Of a DNA stretch of 64,000 nucleotides, positions 45,181-54,900 are shown in pieces. The stretch comes from Streptomyces sp. NRRL B-1140 (GTDB taxonomy: Bacteria; Actinomycetota; Actinomycetes; Streptomycetales; Streptomycetaceae), in assembly GCF_001280065.1 (NCBI RefSeq), contig NZ_LGEA01000090.1, forward strand, positions 124,001 to 188,000. Reading direction: 5' to 3'. The first letter of the stretch is position 1, and every line of letters starts with the position of its first letter. Made by a program: the position numbers and the translations under genes. Below the pieces are notes generated by a model. It worked only from the letters and a program-made list of their open reading frames with translations. It was not told where the DNA came from and did no database searches.

Positions 45181-46152
45181 GTGGCAACCTCGACCGTCCC
45201 GAAGGCCGCTCCCACGGCCGCGGAGAAGCCCCCCTCCTCAGGAAAGCCCAAGCTCTCCAAGCGCCGACGCCGTGAGGCGCTCTCCTTCTACCTGTTCATC
45301 TCCCCATGGGTGATCGGCTTCCTGGTCTTCCTGCTCGGGCCGATGATCGCGTCGATCTACTACTCCCTGACCGACTGGGACTCCTTCACCCCGCCGAAGT
45401 GGGTCGGCTTCCAGAACTACGTCAGGATCCTCACCGACGACCCGGCGTTCTGGAAGGCGCTGTGGAACACCTTCTACTACGCGGCGATCTCGGTCCCGCT
45501 GGGCCTGGTCCTCGGGCTCTGGCTCGCGAACCTGCTCAACAAGCAGATCAGGGCCCGCAAGTTGTTCCGCACCCTGATCTATCTGCCGACGCTGATCCCC
45601 CTGGTCGCCACAGCGATGATCTTCCGGATGGTGCTCGCGCCGAGCGGCCCGATCAACGACTTCCTCGGCCTGTTCGGAGTCTCGGGCCCCGACTGGCTGC
45701 TCGACGGCCCCTGGGTCAAGCCCGCCCTGATCCTGATGTCGGCGTGGGGCGCGGGCGCCTCGACCGTACTGCTGCTCGCCGCGATGAAGGGCATCCCACG
45801 TGAGCTGTACGAGGCGGCCGAGGTCGACGGCGCGAGCGCGACGCGGCAGTTCTGGAGCATCACGCTGCCGCACCTGACGCCCATCATCTTCTTCAACCTG
45901 ATCATGGGCCTGATCAACGCGTTCCAGATCTTCTCGCAGGTCTACATCCTCATCCCCAAGGGCAAGAACCCCGCGGGCTACGACGCGGCCCAGACCATGG
46001 TGCCGCTCCTGTTCGACCAGGCGTTCAGCTACTACCGCATGGGCTACGCCTCGGCGATCTCCTGGCTGCTGTTCCTGGTGATCATGGTGTTCACGGTGAT
46101 CGCCTTCCGCACCACCCGGCGCTGGGTGTTCTACGAGACCGAGGTGAAGTGA
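45181..46152 (+). CDS. Sugar ABC transporter permease (MalF/UgpA type)
   Basis: The GTG-started 323-residue protein has six membrane helices and the EAA loop (YEAAEVDGASATRQFWSITLP). It starts with a Pro/Ala-rich cytoplasmic part. It lies 6 bases after the binding protein and shares one base with the next permease. Confidence 0.93.
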   Translation: MATSTVPKAAPTAAEKPPSSGKPKLSKRRRREALSFYLFISPWVIGFLVFLLGPMIASIYYSLTDWDSFTPPKWVGFQNYVRILTDDPAFWKALWNTFYYAAISVPLGLVLGLWLANLLNKQIRARKLFRTLIYLPTLIPLVATAMIFRMVLAPSGPINDFLGLFGVSGPDWLLDGPWVKPALILMSAWGAGASTVLLLAAMKGIPRELYEAAEVDGASATRQFWSITLPHLTPIIFFNLIMGLINAFQIFSQVYILIPKGKNPAGYDAAQTMVPLLFDQAFSYYRMGYASAISWLLFLVIMVFTVIAFRTTRRWVFYETEVK

Positions 46153-47069
46153 TGGCGACCCTGGCACCCCCTGTCCCCACGCGCGGGCACGAGGACCGGC
46201 CAGCGAAGGAACAAGCCCCCGCCGTACGGGCGTTCCGTGCGACCCCGTTCACCTACGGCACCCTGCTGATCGTCGCGGCGATCCTGACCACCCCGCTGGT
46301 CTTCGTCGGCTCGATCGCCCTGTCCGGCGACGCCACCGTGAACAACGGCGCGTTCACGATCATCCCGCGCGAATTCCACTGGGACAATTTCTCCCGGGTG
46401 TTCAGCACCGAACTGCCGGTGGGCACCTTCCTGCTCAACTCGGTGCTCATCTCGCTGTTCTCGGTGGTGGGGCAGGTCCTCTCCAGCGGCCTGGTCGGCT
46501 ACGCCTTCGCCCGGCTGCGGGCACCCGGCAAGAACACGATGTTCCTCATCGTCATCGCGACGATGATGATCCCGACGCAGATCACGATGATCCCCCAGTT
46601 CATCCTGTTCCGGGACCTGGGCTGGGTGAACACCTTCCTGCCGCTGATCGTGCCGAACTTCTTCTCCAACGCCTTCAACGTCTTCCTGGTACGGCAGTTC
46701 GTCTCCCGGCTGCCCAGCGAGCTCGACGAGGCCGCCATGATGGACGGCCTGGGCTTCTTCGGCGTCTACCGGCGGATCATGTTCCCGATGCTCCGGCCCG
46801 TCCTGATCGCCATCGGCATCTTCACCCTGACCCACACCTGGGGCGACTTCATGGGCCCCCTGATCTACCTCAACGACGAGACGAAGATGCCGCTCGCCCT
46901 GGGCGTGCAGTACATCACCGCCACCTCGCAGGCGGGCCAGGCTCCGCCCTGGAACCTGGTGATGGTCGGCTCGATCCTGCTCGCCCTGCCGATGATCCTC
47001 GTCTACTACCTCGGCCAGAAGTACCTGTACGAAATGGACATCAGCGGCGGAAGCGCGGGGGTCAAGTGA
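46152..47069 (+). CDS. Sugar ABC transporter permease (MalG/UgpE type)
   Basis: The 305-residue protein has six helices and the EAA loop (LDEAAMMDGLGFFGVYRRIM). ATG 46152 overlaps the stop of the previous gene (TGATG). It pairs with the UgpA-type permease. No ATPase gene is present, so it probably uses a shared ATPase such as MsiK, as usual in Streptomyces. Confidence 0.93.
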   Translation: MATLAPPVPTRGHEDRPAKEQAPAVRAFRATPFTYGTLLIVAAILTTPLVFVGSIALSGDATVNNGAFTIIPREFHWDNFSRVFSTELPVGTFLLNSVLISLFSVVGQVLSSGLVGYAFARLRAPGKNTMFLIVIATMMIPTQITMIPQFILFRDLGWVNTFLPLIVPNFFSNAFNVFLVRQFVSRLPSELDEAAMMDGLGFFGVYRRIMFPMLRPVLIAIGIFTLTHTWGDFMGPLIYLNDETKMPLALGVQYITATSQAGQAPPWNLVMVGSILLALPMILVYYLGQKYLYEMDISGGSAGVK

Positions 47070-49729
47070 GCAGCAGTCCGACCACAGTGGTCAACAGCGC
47101 CATCGAGCTCGACGCCCGGGGCACCCGGATCGAGGGCGGTCCGCGTGCCGTGCTGTGCGCGTCCCTGTTCTACTTCCGCATTCCGCGCGAGCAGTGGCGT
47201 GCCCGTCTCCAGCAGGTACGGGACTCGGGATACACCTGCGTGGACGTCTACCTGCCGTGGAACTTCCACGAGACGGCCCCCGGCCGCTGGTCCTTCGAGG
47301 GCCGGCGGGACGTCGCCGCCTTCCTCGACCTCGCGCAGGAGGAGGGGCTGTACGTCATCGCGCGGCCGGGCCCCTACATCTGCTCCGAGTGGGACGGCGG
47401 CGCACTGCCCGCATGGCTCGGCCTGGACCCGGAGTTGCGGATCCGGCAGAACGAGCCACGCTTCCTCGCCGGGGTCACCGCCTGGTTCGACCAGGTGCTG
47501 CCCCTGCTCGCCGAGCGCCAGTACCCGGCGGGCGGCACCGTCATCATGGTGCAGCTGGAGAACGAGCTGGACTTCTTCGACTGCGAGGACCGCACGGGGT
47601 ACGTGACCGCCCTGCGCGACCAGGCGATCCGCCACGGCATCACCGTGCCGCTGATCGCCTGCTCCGGACAGGGCGACCTCGAAGGCGCCACCGGCGACGT
47701 CCCCGGTGTCGTACCGGCGTGCAACTTCTACCCGGACGACGACTCCCCGCACATCGAACCCGAAGTGCGCCGTTACGCCGACCTGCTGGCGGAGCGCGAC
47801 CTGCCCCTGCTGATCACCGAGACCAACCGCCGCCACCGCACCCTGCGCAGGCTCCTGGCCAGCGGCGCCTCGCTGATCGCCCCCTACCTCCAGTCCTCCG
47901 GCTGGAACTTCGGCTACACCCCGTCCGCCGGCAACTGGGGCAGGCCCGGCAACCTCATGAGCCACGGCTACGACTTCGGCGGCTACGTCTCCTCCACCGG
48001 CACCGAACGCCCCGAGTACGCCGAGGCCCAGATCCTCGCCCGCGTCATCGACACCCTGGGCCCACGCCTGGCGCTCGCCACCCCGACCACCCCGCCTACG
48101 CCCCTCACCACCGACTTCCCGACCAGCTCGTCACCGTCGGCCTTGCGGCTCGAGGGAGGCGGGCTGCTCCTCGCCGTACCGCATCTCGGGAGCCGGACGG
48201 GGGCGGAGACGGGAACGGGAACGGCGGTGGTGAACGGGGTGCCGGTCGCGGTAGCGGCGGACTCGTGCCCGTTGATGCTGGTGGACGTGCCCCTGGAGCC
48301 GTGGGGCCGCGAAGGAACGCTCACTCTGGCGTCCGCGGACCTGGTGGCGGCGGGGGCGGGCGTGCTGGTGTTCTCCTCCGAGGTGCCGGTCACCGCCGTC
48401 GTCGGGGACACCCGGGTCGAAATACCGGCGCCGGAGGCCGGAGCGCCGCAGCGGGAGACGGTCGCGGGGCTGACCGTCGTCGCGCTGACCCCGGCAGACG
48501 CCGTACGCCTGCGCGCCACGGACAGCGACGGCACCGTACATCTCGACGCACCGGCACCCGCACGGCCCGCCGCACCGGACCCCGTCGCGGTACGGCGCGC
48601 GCGGCGACGTACGAACACCGCCCCCGAGCGGCCGTCCGGCCGGCACGAGCTGCCGCCGACGCTGGAGTCGCTCGGCGTGTACCGGGGGCGCGGCACCTAC
48701 CGGACCACGACGGACCTCACAGACGTCGACGCGCTGCTGCTCGTCGGGGCGGCGGACATCGTCGACCTGGCCGTCGCCGGCCGGCCACGCCCGACGATCG
48801 CCGACTTCGGAGCCACCCGGCGGATCGACGTCCGCGAGGCGACCGGTGTCGTCGACGTCGAGGCAGTCGTGGAGATCTGGGGCCACGCGAACTTCGACGA
48901 CGCACGCCTGCCGGCGCTCCGCCTCGGCGCGCTGCGGGGGCTCGGCACGATGTGGACGGTCCGGGAGACGACGGACGTGTCGGCGCTGTGGGAGGTCCAC
49001 GGCCACTGGGCGGGCCGCCCGGCACCCCTGCGCGAACTCGGCGGCTGGAGCAGCACCCGCGTCGGAATCCCCGTCACGTACACGCGAGAGATCCGAACGG
49101 CCACCGCAGCAGCCCTGCACCTCAAGGGGGTCGTCGAGCCGGTACGGGTCACCGTGGCAGACGGCGAGCCGCACACAGCAGACGCCGCCCACGAGCCGCC
49201 CAGCGCAGCCACCGTCCACACCGTCCACGCCGAGGACCCGTGGGTCACGCTGCCCGCAGGCACCCACCGCATCTCGGTCACGCTGCCGCACCACCCCAGC
49301 GGCGGCGGCCTCCGCGCCGAATTGCTCGGCCTGGACCCGGTCACGGACTGGACGTGCGCCGCGCAGGACGACGACCTGCTGACCGCGTTCGCTACCGACG
49401 CAGCACCCGGGCAGGAGGTTCAGCTGCCGCTGACCCTGGCACCAGGGGAGGAGGCATGGCTCGACGTCGACCTGCCGCCCTCCCACGACGGCCTCCTCCT
49501 GCGCCCGGACGGCACACAGCTCCGGGTGACCGGATGGGCGGGCGGGGAGTGCGTGGGCAGGGTCTGGGTCGGCGACCGCCCGGACTTCTCGGGCGGCGAC
49601 GCGGATGCCCTGTGGATCCCGCCGGGCTGGTCGGGGCTGAGCCTGCTGGTGCGGGGAGCCGCGGGAGCGAGGGATCCGGAGCTGCGCGTGCTGCGGTTGG
49701 AGTCGTCCGACTCGGAAGGCAGGCCGTAA
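47066..49729 (+). CDS. Beta-galactosidase, glycoside hydrolase family 35
   Basis: The 887-residue cytosolic protein has the GH35 fold: GYTCVDVYLPWNFHETAP, ARPGPYICSEWDGG, acid/base Glu in QLENEL and nucleophile in LITETNRRH. There is no signal peptide, so it acts inside the cell on imported oligosaccharides. Beta-sandwich domains follow from about residue 350. It overlaps the upstream permease stop by 4 bases (GTGA), so import and hydrolysis are co-expressed. Confidence 0.92.
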   Translation: MSSSPTTVVNSAIELDARGTRIEGGPRAVLCASLFYFRIPREQWRARLQQVRDSGYTCVDVYLPWNFHETAPGRWSFEGRRDVAAFLDLAQEEGLYVIARPGPYICSEWDGGALPAWLGLDPELRIRQNEPRFLAGVTAWFDQVLPLLAERQYPAGGTVIMVQLENELDFFDCEDRTGYVTALRDQAIRHGITVPLIACSGQGDLEGATGDVPGVVPACNFYPDDDSPHIEPEVRRYADLLAERDLPLLITETNRRHRTLRRLLASGASLIAPYLQSSGWNFGYTPSAGNWGRPGNLMSHGYDFGGYVSSTGTERPEYAEAQILARVIDTLGPRLALATPTTPPTPLTTDFPTSSSPSALRLEGGGLLLAVPHLGSRTGAETGTGTAVVNGVPVAVAADSCPLMLVDVPLEPWGREGTLTLASADLVAAGAGVLVFSSEVPVTAVVGDTRVEIPAPEAGAPQRETVAGLTVVALTPADAVRLRATDSDGTVHLDAPAPARPAAPDPVAVRRARRRTNTAPERPSGRHELPPTLESLGVYRGRGTYRTTTDLTDVDALLLVGAADIVDLAVAGRPRPTIADFGATRRIDVREATGVVDVEAVVEIWGHANFDDARLPALRLGALRGLGTMWTVRETTDVSALWEVHGHWAGRPAPLRELGGWSSTRVGIPVTYTREIRTATAAALHLKGVVEPVRVTVADGEPHTADAAHEPPSAATVHTVHAEDPWVTLPAGTHRISVTLPHHPSGGGLRAELLGLDPVTDWTCAAQDDDLLTAFATDAAPGQEVQLPLTLAPGEEAWLDVDLPPSHDGLLLRPDGTQLRVTGWAGGECVGRVWVGDRPDFSGGDADALWIPPGWSGLSLLVRGAAGARDPELRVLRLESSDSEGRP

Positions 49730-49739
49730 AGCAGGCCGG

Positions 49740-50207
49740 TCACCGGGCTGCGGGCATGTTGCCGTCGCGCCAGTCGGTTACGCGCTTGCGGATGCCGGCG
49801 ACCATGGGGAGTCCGTCGACTTCTGCGGGATCGAACCAGCGGACGTCGGTGGACTCCTCGGACACTGCCAATTGCCCGGACACGGGGCGAGCTAGGAAGC
49901 AGATGGAGAACTCCTGCCGCACCTCGCCGTCGTCGTAGGCGAAGACGTGGCGGGGATTGGTGTAGGTCCCGACGATGCCGATGATCTCGACATCGAAGCC
50001 GGTCTCCTCGCGGGTCTCTCGTACCGCGCACTCAGGCAACGACTCACCGATGTGCATCGCGCCACCTGGGAGCGCCCACATGCCGTTGTCGCGTCGACGT
50101 TGAAGCAGGATGCGCCCGTCGTCGTCGACAACGACGACGGAAGCGGCCGGAACCAGGCTGTTCGCAGCGGGGGCATCCGGGGCGTCCTCGTAGTCGCGCC
50201 TACCCAT
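49740..50207 (-). CDS. NUDIX hydrolase
   Basis: The 155-residue protein has the NUDIX box GGAMHIGESLPECAVRETREETGFD, seen as GESLPECAVRETREE at its core. ATG 50207 follows GGAGAGG by 6 bases. It overlaps the end of the HTH regulator by 8 bases, so the two form an operon and this gene is the second. The substrate is not predictable. Confidence 0.92.
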   Translation of the reverse strand: MGRRDYEDAPDAPAANSLVPAASVVVVDDDGRILLQRRRDNGMWALPGGAMHIGESLPECAVRETREETGFDVEIIGIVGTYTNPRHVFAYDDGEVRQEFSICFLARPVSGQLAVSEESTDVRWFDPAEVDGLPMVAGIRKRVTDWRDGNMPAAR

Positions 50208-50955
50208 TGCGTTCCTCTCCCCATACCGGAGTGCCTCGGGCCCACAGTTCTTCGACGTGTGAAGCGAAACGGTCGAACATGCCGTCGTCCTGGTGACGAC
50301 GCAGATGCAGCGTAGGAGCATCGTGGCCGACACTGTGCGTCAGCAGGGGCGTCACAATCATGTCGTCATCGAAGCGGAAGACGGACAGGTGCGCGTGCCC
50401 ATCGCTGTACCTTGCGTCGATCCCCGGCTGACTTCTGATCTTCTCCAACTCGGAGAGTGTCACGCGGATTCTCGTGGACAGTGTGAGCGCAACAGCCTCG
50501 TCTTGTTCCCGGGACCGGGTGAGCTCGCTGTCAGGCTCGCCCAGCAAGAAGCGCACTCGACACCCCTGAGCGGCTTTGCGCTGTAATGCCACGCCGAGTC
50601 GGGCCTGCTCCAGCCACAGGAAGTAATTGGTGTAACCGGCGAACGTCAGTTCCCGCTCGGCCTTGGTAATCAACGATCGCCACAGTGAAGCCGGACAACC
50701 GGACCGGTACGGGTACACGGACACGACCTCTCGGTCCGGGCCGACCTTGATCGCCTTCTTCGCGGCGGCAGGCCACAACACTGCCTCATCCTCCCCGAGC
50801 GCCTCGCAGACGTCCCACCGATGCCGGGCATGGGGGATGCGCCCGGCTTGGGTGATCCATCGGCCGACGGTCTTGATGTCGACTCCGCACTTCTCGGCTA
50901 ACTGCCGGTCTGTCATTCGGGCTTGAAGCATGGCACGGCGTAGCGCTTCGTTCAC
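50200..50955 (-). CDS. HTH (XRE-like) regulator with a degenerate PLD-like domain
   Basis: The 251-residue GTG-started protein has an N-terminal HTH (MTDRQLAEKCGVDIKTVGRW). Its C-terminal two-thirds resembles phospholipase-D-like or DUF5919-type folds (FAGYTNYFLWLEQARLGVAL, ARYSDGHAHLSVFRFDDDMI) without the HxK catalytic motif. Proteins of this kind often stand with NUDIX genes in Streptomyces. It may bind a nucleotide-type ligand and control the neighbouring genes; inference only. Confidence 0.8.
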   Translation of the reverse strand: MNEALRRAMLQARMTDRQLAEKCGVDIKTVGRWITQAGRIPHARHRWDVCEALGEDEAVLWPAAAKKAIKVGPDREVVSVYPYRSGCPASLWRSLITKAERELTFAGYTNYFLWLEQARLGVALQRKAAQGCRVRFLLGEPDSELTRSREQDEAVALTLSTRIRVTLSELEKIRSQPGIDARYSDGHAHLSVFRFDDDMIVTPLLTHSVGHDAPTLHLRRHQDDGMFDRFASHVEELWARGTPVWGEERNG

Positions 50956-51135
50956 GAGTGCTCCCGGGGACGCTAGGGACGTTCTCAAAGGTGAGCCAAC
51001 TTCGTGTCTAACGGTCAGGGGACGGAGTAGGAACGCACCATCGGGGGCGGAAGTGTGGTGGACGCATGACGAGCAGACCCCCGCGACCGTGGCGACGGTC
51101 CGGGGGCGCGGCCACCAACGAGAAGGGTTGATGAC

Positions 51136-51438
51136 ATGGCCCACGGTATCGCCGGACTCCTCGAACCATTGCTGCGGTTCTTGTTTCGTGCTTCAGGGCG
51201 CCACAGAGCCCCTGGTTCACGTCGCGTGACGCGATCGCAGGACACAGCGCTTGCCTCTCACCGATACCCGCCTGCGCTCCGGGGCGAGGACATCGGCCTC
51301 GTCCGCCCCTACCTCGTCGCCCACGAGCGCCGTGAGAAGGAACGTCGACGGCGATCGCGGCGGCGAACGCTCGTGGTCGTCACGTGCGGAGTCGATATCG
51401 CTCCACGCTGGACCCACTGTGCGGAGGTGGCAGCCTGA
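51136..51438 (+). CDS. Conserved actinomycete hypothetical protein
   Basis: The 100-residue basic protein begins MAHGIAGLLEPLLRFLFRAS and carries an Arg-rich helix (RREKERRRRSRRRTLVVVTC). GAGAAGGG precedes ATG 51136 by 8 bases. It is divergent from the HTH gene, and its stop overlaps the next start by one base (TGATG). I recall similar orphans beside HTH regulators in Streptomyces. No domain is recognised. Confidence 0.7.
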   Translation: MAHGIAGLLEPLLRFLFRASGRHRAPGSRRVTRSQDTALASHRYPPALRGEDIGLVRPYLVAHERREKERRRRSRRRTLVVVTCGVDIAPRWTHCAEVAA

Positions 51439-51836
51439 TGAGCTACGACCGGGACAGCGTTCTCGCGGTCACTCCCGGACTGCGGCTGCTGCCATGGGAG
51501 AACGACTCCGGCAAGCCGTGCTTCCTGTCCACCCACGGCGCTCCTGGCCCACTGGCACGCCTCGCGGACGAGATCGAAGCGGACCAGTTGCAAGACGGCG
51601 CCCTCGTGCTCAAGGGCGCTCAAGCCGTCTTGGAGGACCAGAAGTCCGGGGAGGACGCGGTACGCCGTGCGCTCCGCGCCGCCACGCAGTGCCTTGGCGA
51701 TGTCTTGCGGATCGCTGACAGCCGAGGGGCCCGTTTGCCGCGGTCGACAGACGACGACGATGACGGCGATCGCGGCCGGGACGACGACACGGGAGAGGAC
51801 GGGCCACAGGTGCAGGCAAACAGGTTGGATGAGTGA
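51438..51836 (+). CDS. Hypothetical protein with acidic C-terminus
   Basis: The 132-residue protein begins MSYDRDSVLAVTPGLRLLPW and ends in a strongly acidic tail (STDDDDDGDRGRDDDTGEDG). A helical middle part (AVRRALRAATQCLGDVLRIA) follows. It is translationally coupled to the previous gene and overlaps the next one by 8 bases. Function unknown. Confidence 0.7.
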   Translation: MSYDRDSVLAVTPGLRLLPWENDSGKPCFLSTHGAPGPLARLADEIEADQLQDGALVLKGAQAVLEDQKSGEDAVRRALRAATQCLGDVLRIADSRGARLPRSTDDDDDGDRGRDDDTGEDGPQVQANRLDE

Positions 51837-51972
51837 GGACAACGAGAGCGTGCGCCATCGGTGCCGGTTCGCGGAATGGGCCCTGGGAGCTGCGCCGAAC
51901 ATGGCACTGCGCCATTTCGGTAAGTGCCTCACATGCGGCGGCAGGCTATCGACGGGCATCACCCGGCGATAG
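51829..51972 (+). CDS. Short Cys-rich protein (47 residues)
   Basis: This small ORF begins at ATG 51829 and overlaps the previous gene by 8 bases. The sequence has a CxxC pair (GKCLTCGGRLS) and an early HRCRFAEWALGAAP segment, so it may bind zinc. Its 3' end overlaps the end of the helicase gene on the other strand by 14 bases. Similar tiny orphans accompany HTH genes in Streptomyces, as far as I recall. Confidence 0.6.
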   Translation: MSEDNESVRHRCRFAEWALGAAPNMALRHFGKCLTCGGRLSTGITRR

Positions 51973-54900
51973 CTGAGTACGTCCAGACGTCCGCCGGGAT
52001 CGAGTGCTTCAGCTGCCATGTGATGGCCATCGGCTTGCTGCCCGTGTGCTCCACATACTCGGCAGGGCCGAGCAACATCCATGGTTGAGCGCCGCCGATG
52101 TCTGTGTTTTTGTAGCGGCGCACGAAGAGCAGGACGTGGCTACCCTCAGCGGCGTGACGCTGGTACCGAAGGCCGGTGGGAGATGTCTCCGAAGTCTGGT
52201 TCTGCGACTCCCAGTGGAAGCGGGTCTCGCTGAGGGCATAGTCGTGGTAGCGGGTCTGGGGGGAGAAGTCCTTCTCATCCTTCTCCAGGGTGATGAGAAG
52301 GGCGTCGGTCTTCACAGACTCGCACCATTTCACGCCCTCACGGAAATCGCCGGGCATGAAGCCGCCGATAGCGGACTGCCCCAGAGCAGGCAGGATCTCC
52401 TCGCGGCTATACGAGGCGTGGACGGTCAGTGGGATCCCCGTGTCGCCCCCGAGCCCGAGCAGTGGAATGGGGACGTGCTCCGTGTGGGCCAGGTTGTATG
52501 CCAACACCTCGCGGAGTTCACTTCGCACGGCTCGCTGTTTGCGGAGCGCCGCGAAACCGGAGTCGTAGCTGGCGAAGCCCTTGCGGGTCACACCGCCGAG
52601 CGGCCAGAGCTGGAAGAAGAGCATGCGGGCATACGCCTGCCCCTGCTCATCGAGCTCGCCATAGGAAGGCGCGTCATCTGCCAGCATCCGGGTGTATGCG
52701 GCTACACGCAGTGGATCGTCCACGTGTAGGAATGCAGGGACGCGCTTGAGAAGCGCTGCTTCGCCTTCAGGCGCCTCGCCCTTGAGGAGTCCTGCGCGGC
52801 GTAGAAGGCCGGTCCAGGAATTTCCGTTTCCTCGATAGATCTCCTTCAGCTCACGGCCGCTCTCTTCCAGGTAGTGGCTGAGCGTGGACTCTCCGTAGTC
52901 CGCAACTTCGCGCGCTAGCGCAGTGACGTTGACCCCGATCTGATCCTTGATGTTGGCGATGATCGCCTTCCTCGCCTTCTCCTCAAGGATGATTTGACAG
53001 CCCGAGGGCAGCTGGGGGAAGTCATGCTCGATGTGGTCGAGCAGTCGTTTGCGGGTCAAGTTGGTGAGTGCTCGGAACTGGTTCTCAAAGCGGAATTCCT
53101 TGCGATGCTGCCCGATGAAGTCCAGGACGGTCAGCACCGCCTTGCCTTCAGATCGGCGGAGTCCACGGCCAAGCTGCTGCAAGAACACCGTGGCGCTGGA
53201 CGTGGGACGCAGAAGCAGCAGGGTGTCTACATCCGGGATGTCGAGGCCTTCGTTGAAGAGGTCGACCGAGAAGATCACCTGGAGCCTGCCCGACGCCAGG
53301 TCGCTCAGTGCCTGCTTGCGCTGCCTGGCCGGCGTCTCCCCAGATAGCGCGATGGCCTCAAGGCCAGCCGTCCGGAAGACCTCGGCCATGAAGTGAGCGT
53401 GGGCTACTGACACACAGAACCCCAACGCCCGCATGGTGCTGGGGTCGGACAGCTTTTCCCGAACGGCCTTCACCACCAGCCGGGCACGCCTGGCGTTGCT
53501 CGACAACACATTGCTCAGCGCGGTCGGGTCATACGCTCCGCGCTTCCACTCCACCGTGCTGAGGTCTGTGGTGTCGCTGATGCCGAAATAGTGGAAGGGG
53601 CTGAGTAGATCATTTTCCAGCGCCTCCCACAGGCGCATTTCGGCTGCAATCCGGCCGTTAAAGAACTCGTCTTGAATGTTCTTGCCGTCCATGCGCTCAG
53701 GTGTGGCCGTGAGCCCTAGGAGTTCCAGCGGTTGGAAGTGATCGAGGATCTTTCGGTACGTCGGTGAGGTTCCGTGGTGGAACTCGTCGATGACGATCAC
53801 ATCGAAGTGATCCGGAGCGAGACGGACCAGGCCCTTGGTGCTGAGCGACTGCACGCTGGCGAAGACATGTGACCAGCGTTCCGGGATTTCACCGCTGTGT
53901 AGCGATTCGCCGAAGTTCGCGTCCACCAAGACGTCTTGGTAGGTCCTCATCGACTGATCGAGGATTTCCTTGCGGTGGGCGACGAAGAGGAGCCGCAGGT
54001 CACGGCCATGCTTCTTACGAAGTTGCTTGTAGTCCAGCGCTGCCATCACGGTCTTGCCCGTGCCAGTGGCTGCCACCAGCAGGTTCCGGTGCCTGTCATG
54101 CACCTCCCGCTCGACTTCGAGCCGCTCCAGCATGTCGCGCTGGTGGGGATAGGGCCGTACCTCCAGCCCTGACAAGGTGATTCCACGCTGAGCCGCGGAC
54201 GTCGAGGATGTTCCGCCTGCGATCGCCAGGGCTTCCTGGAGGCGCTCGCCATCGGCCTGCGGGTCGTACACCTCGAAGGACGGGTCACTCCAGTAGGCGT
54301 CGAAGGTCGCCTCGAACTTGCGCATCACGTCAGGCGTGGCGACGGAGGAGAGGCGGACGTTCCACTCCAGGCCATCGAGAAGCGCTGCCTTGGACAAGTT
54401 GGAACTGCCCACGTACGCCGTGTCGTATCCGCTCTTGCGGCGAAACAGCCATGCCTTGGCGTGTAGTCGGGTCGAGCGGGTCTCGTAGTTGACCTTGACC
54501 TGCGCGTTGAACTCTTCCACGAGCCGATCCAACGCGCGCCGCTCGGTGGCACCGATGTAGGTCGTTGTGATGACCCGTATCGGCACGCCTCGTGCATGGG
54601 CGGCCTTGAGTGACTGCTCAATGATGCGCAGCCCATGCCACTTCACGAAGGCGCACAGGAGGTCCACGCGATCGGCGGTTGCGAGCTCCGCGCGCAGCTC
54701 GAAGCCGAGGCTCGGATCTTCTGGCGAGTTGGTGATCAGAGCAGCGTCGGAGAGCGGGATGCCTGGGCGTACGGCGAAGACACCGGGCGCTTCTTGCTGG
54801 GTGATCGCGAGGAGCTGGCGCGGTCCGTCTGCGACCAAGTCCACCCACTCCTTGGCGCCGTGCAGAGTGCTGACCGACTCCAGGATGTGGTTCGCCGCGA

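Noticed and set aside
51136..51972. Small genes as an antitoxin set for a toxin
   Set aside because: None resembles a known antitoxin and no toxin-like partner overlaps them; the PemK-like protein is 31 kb away.
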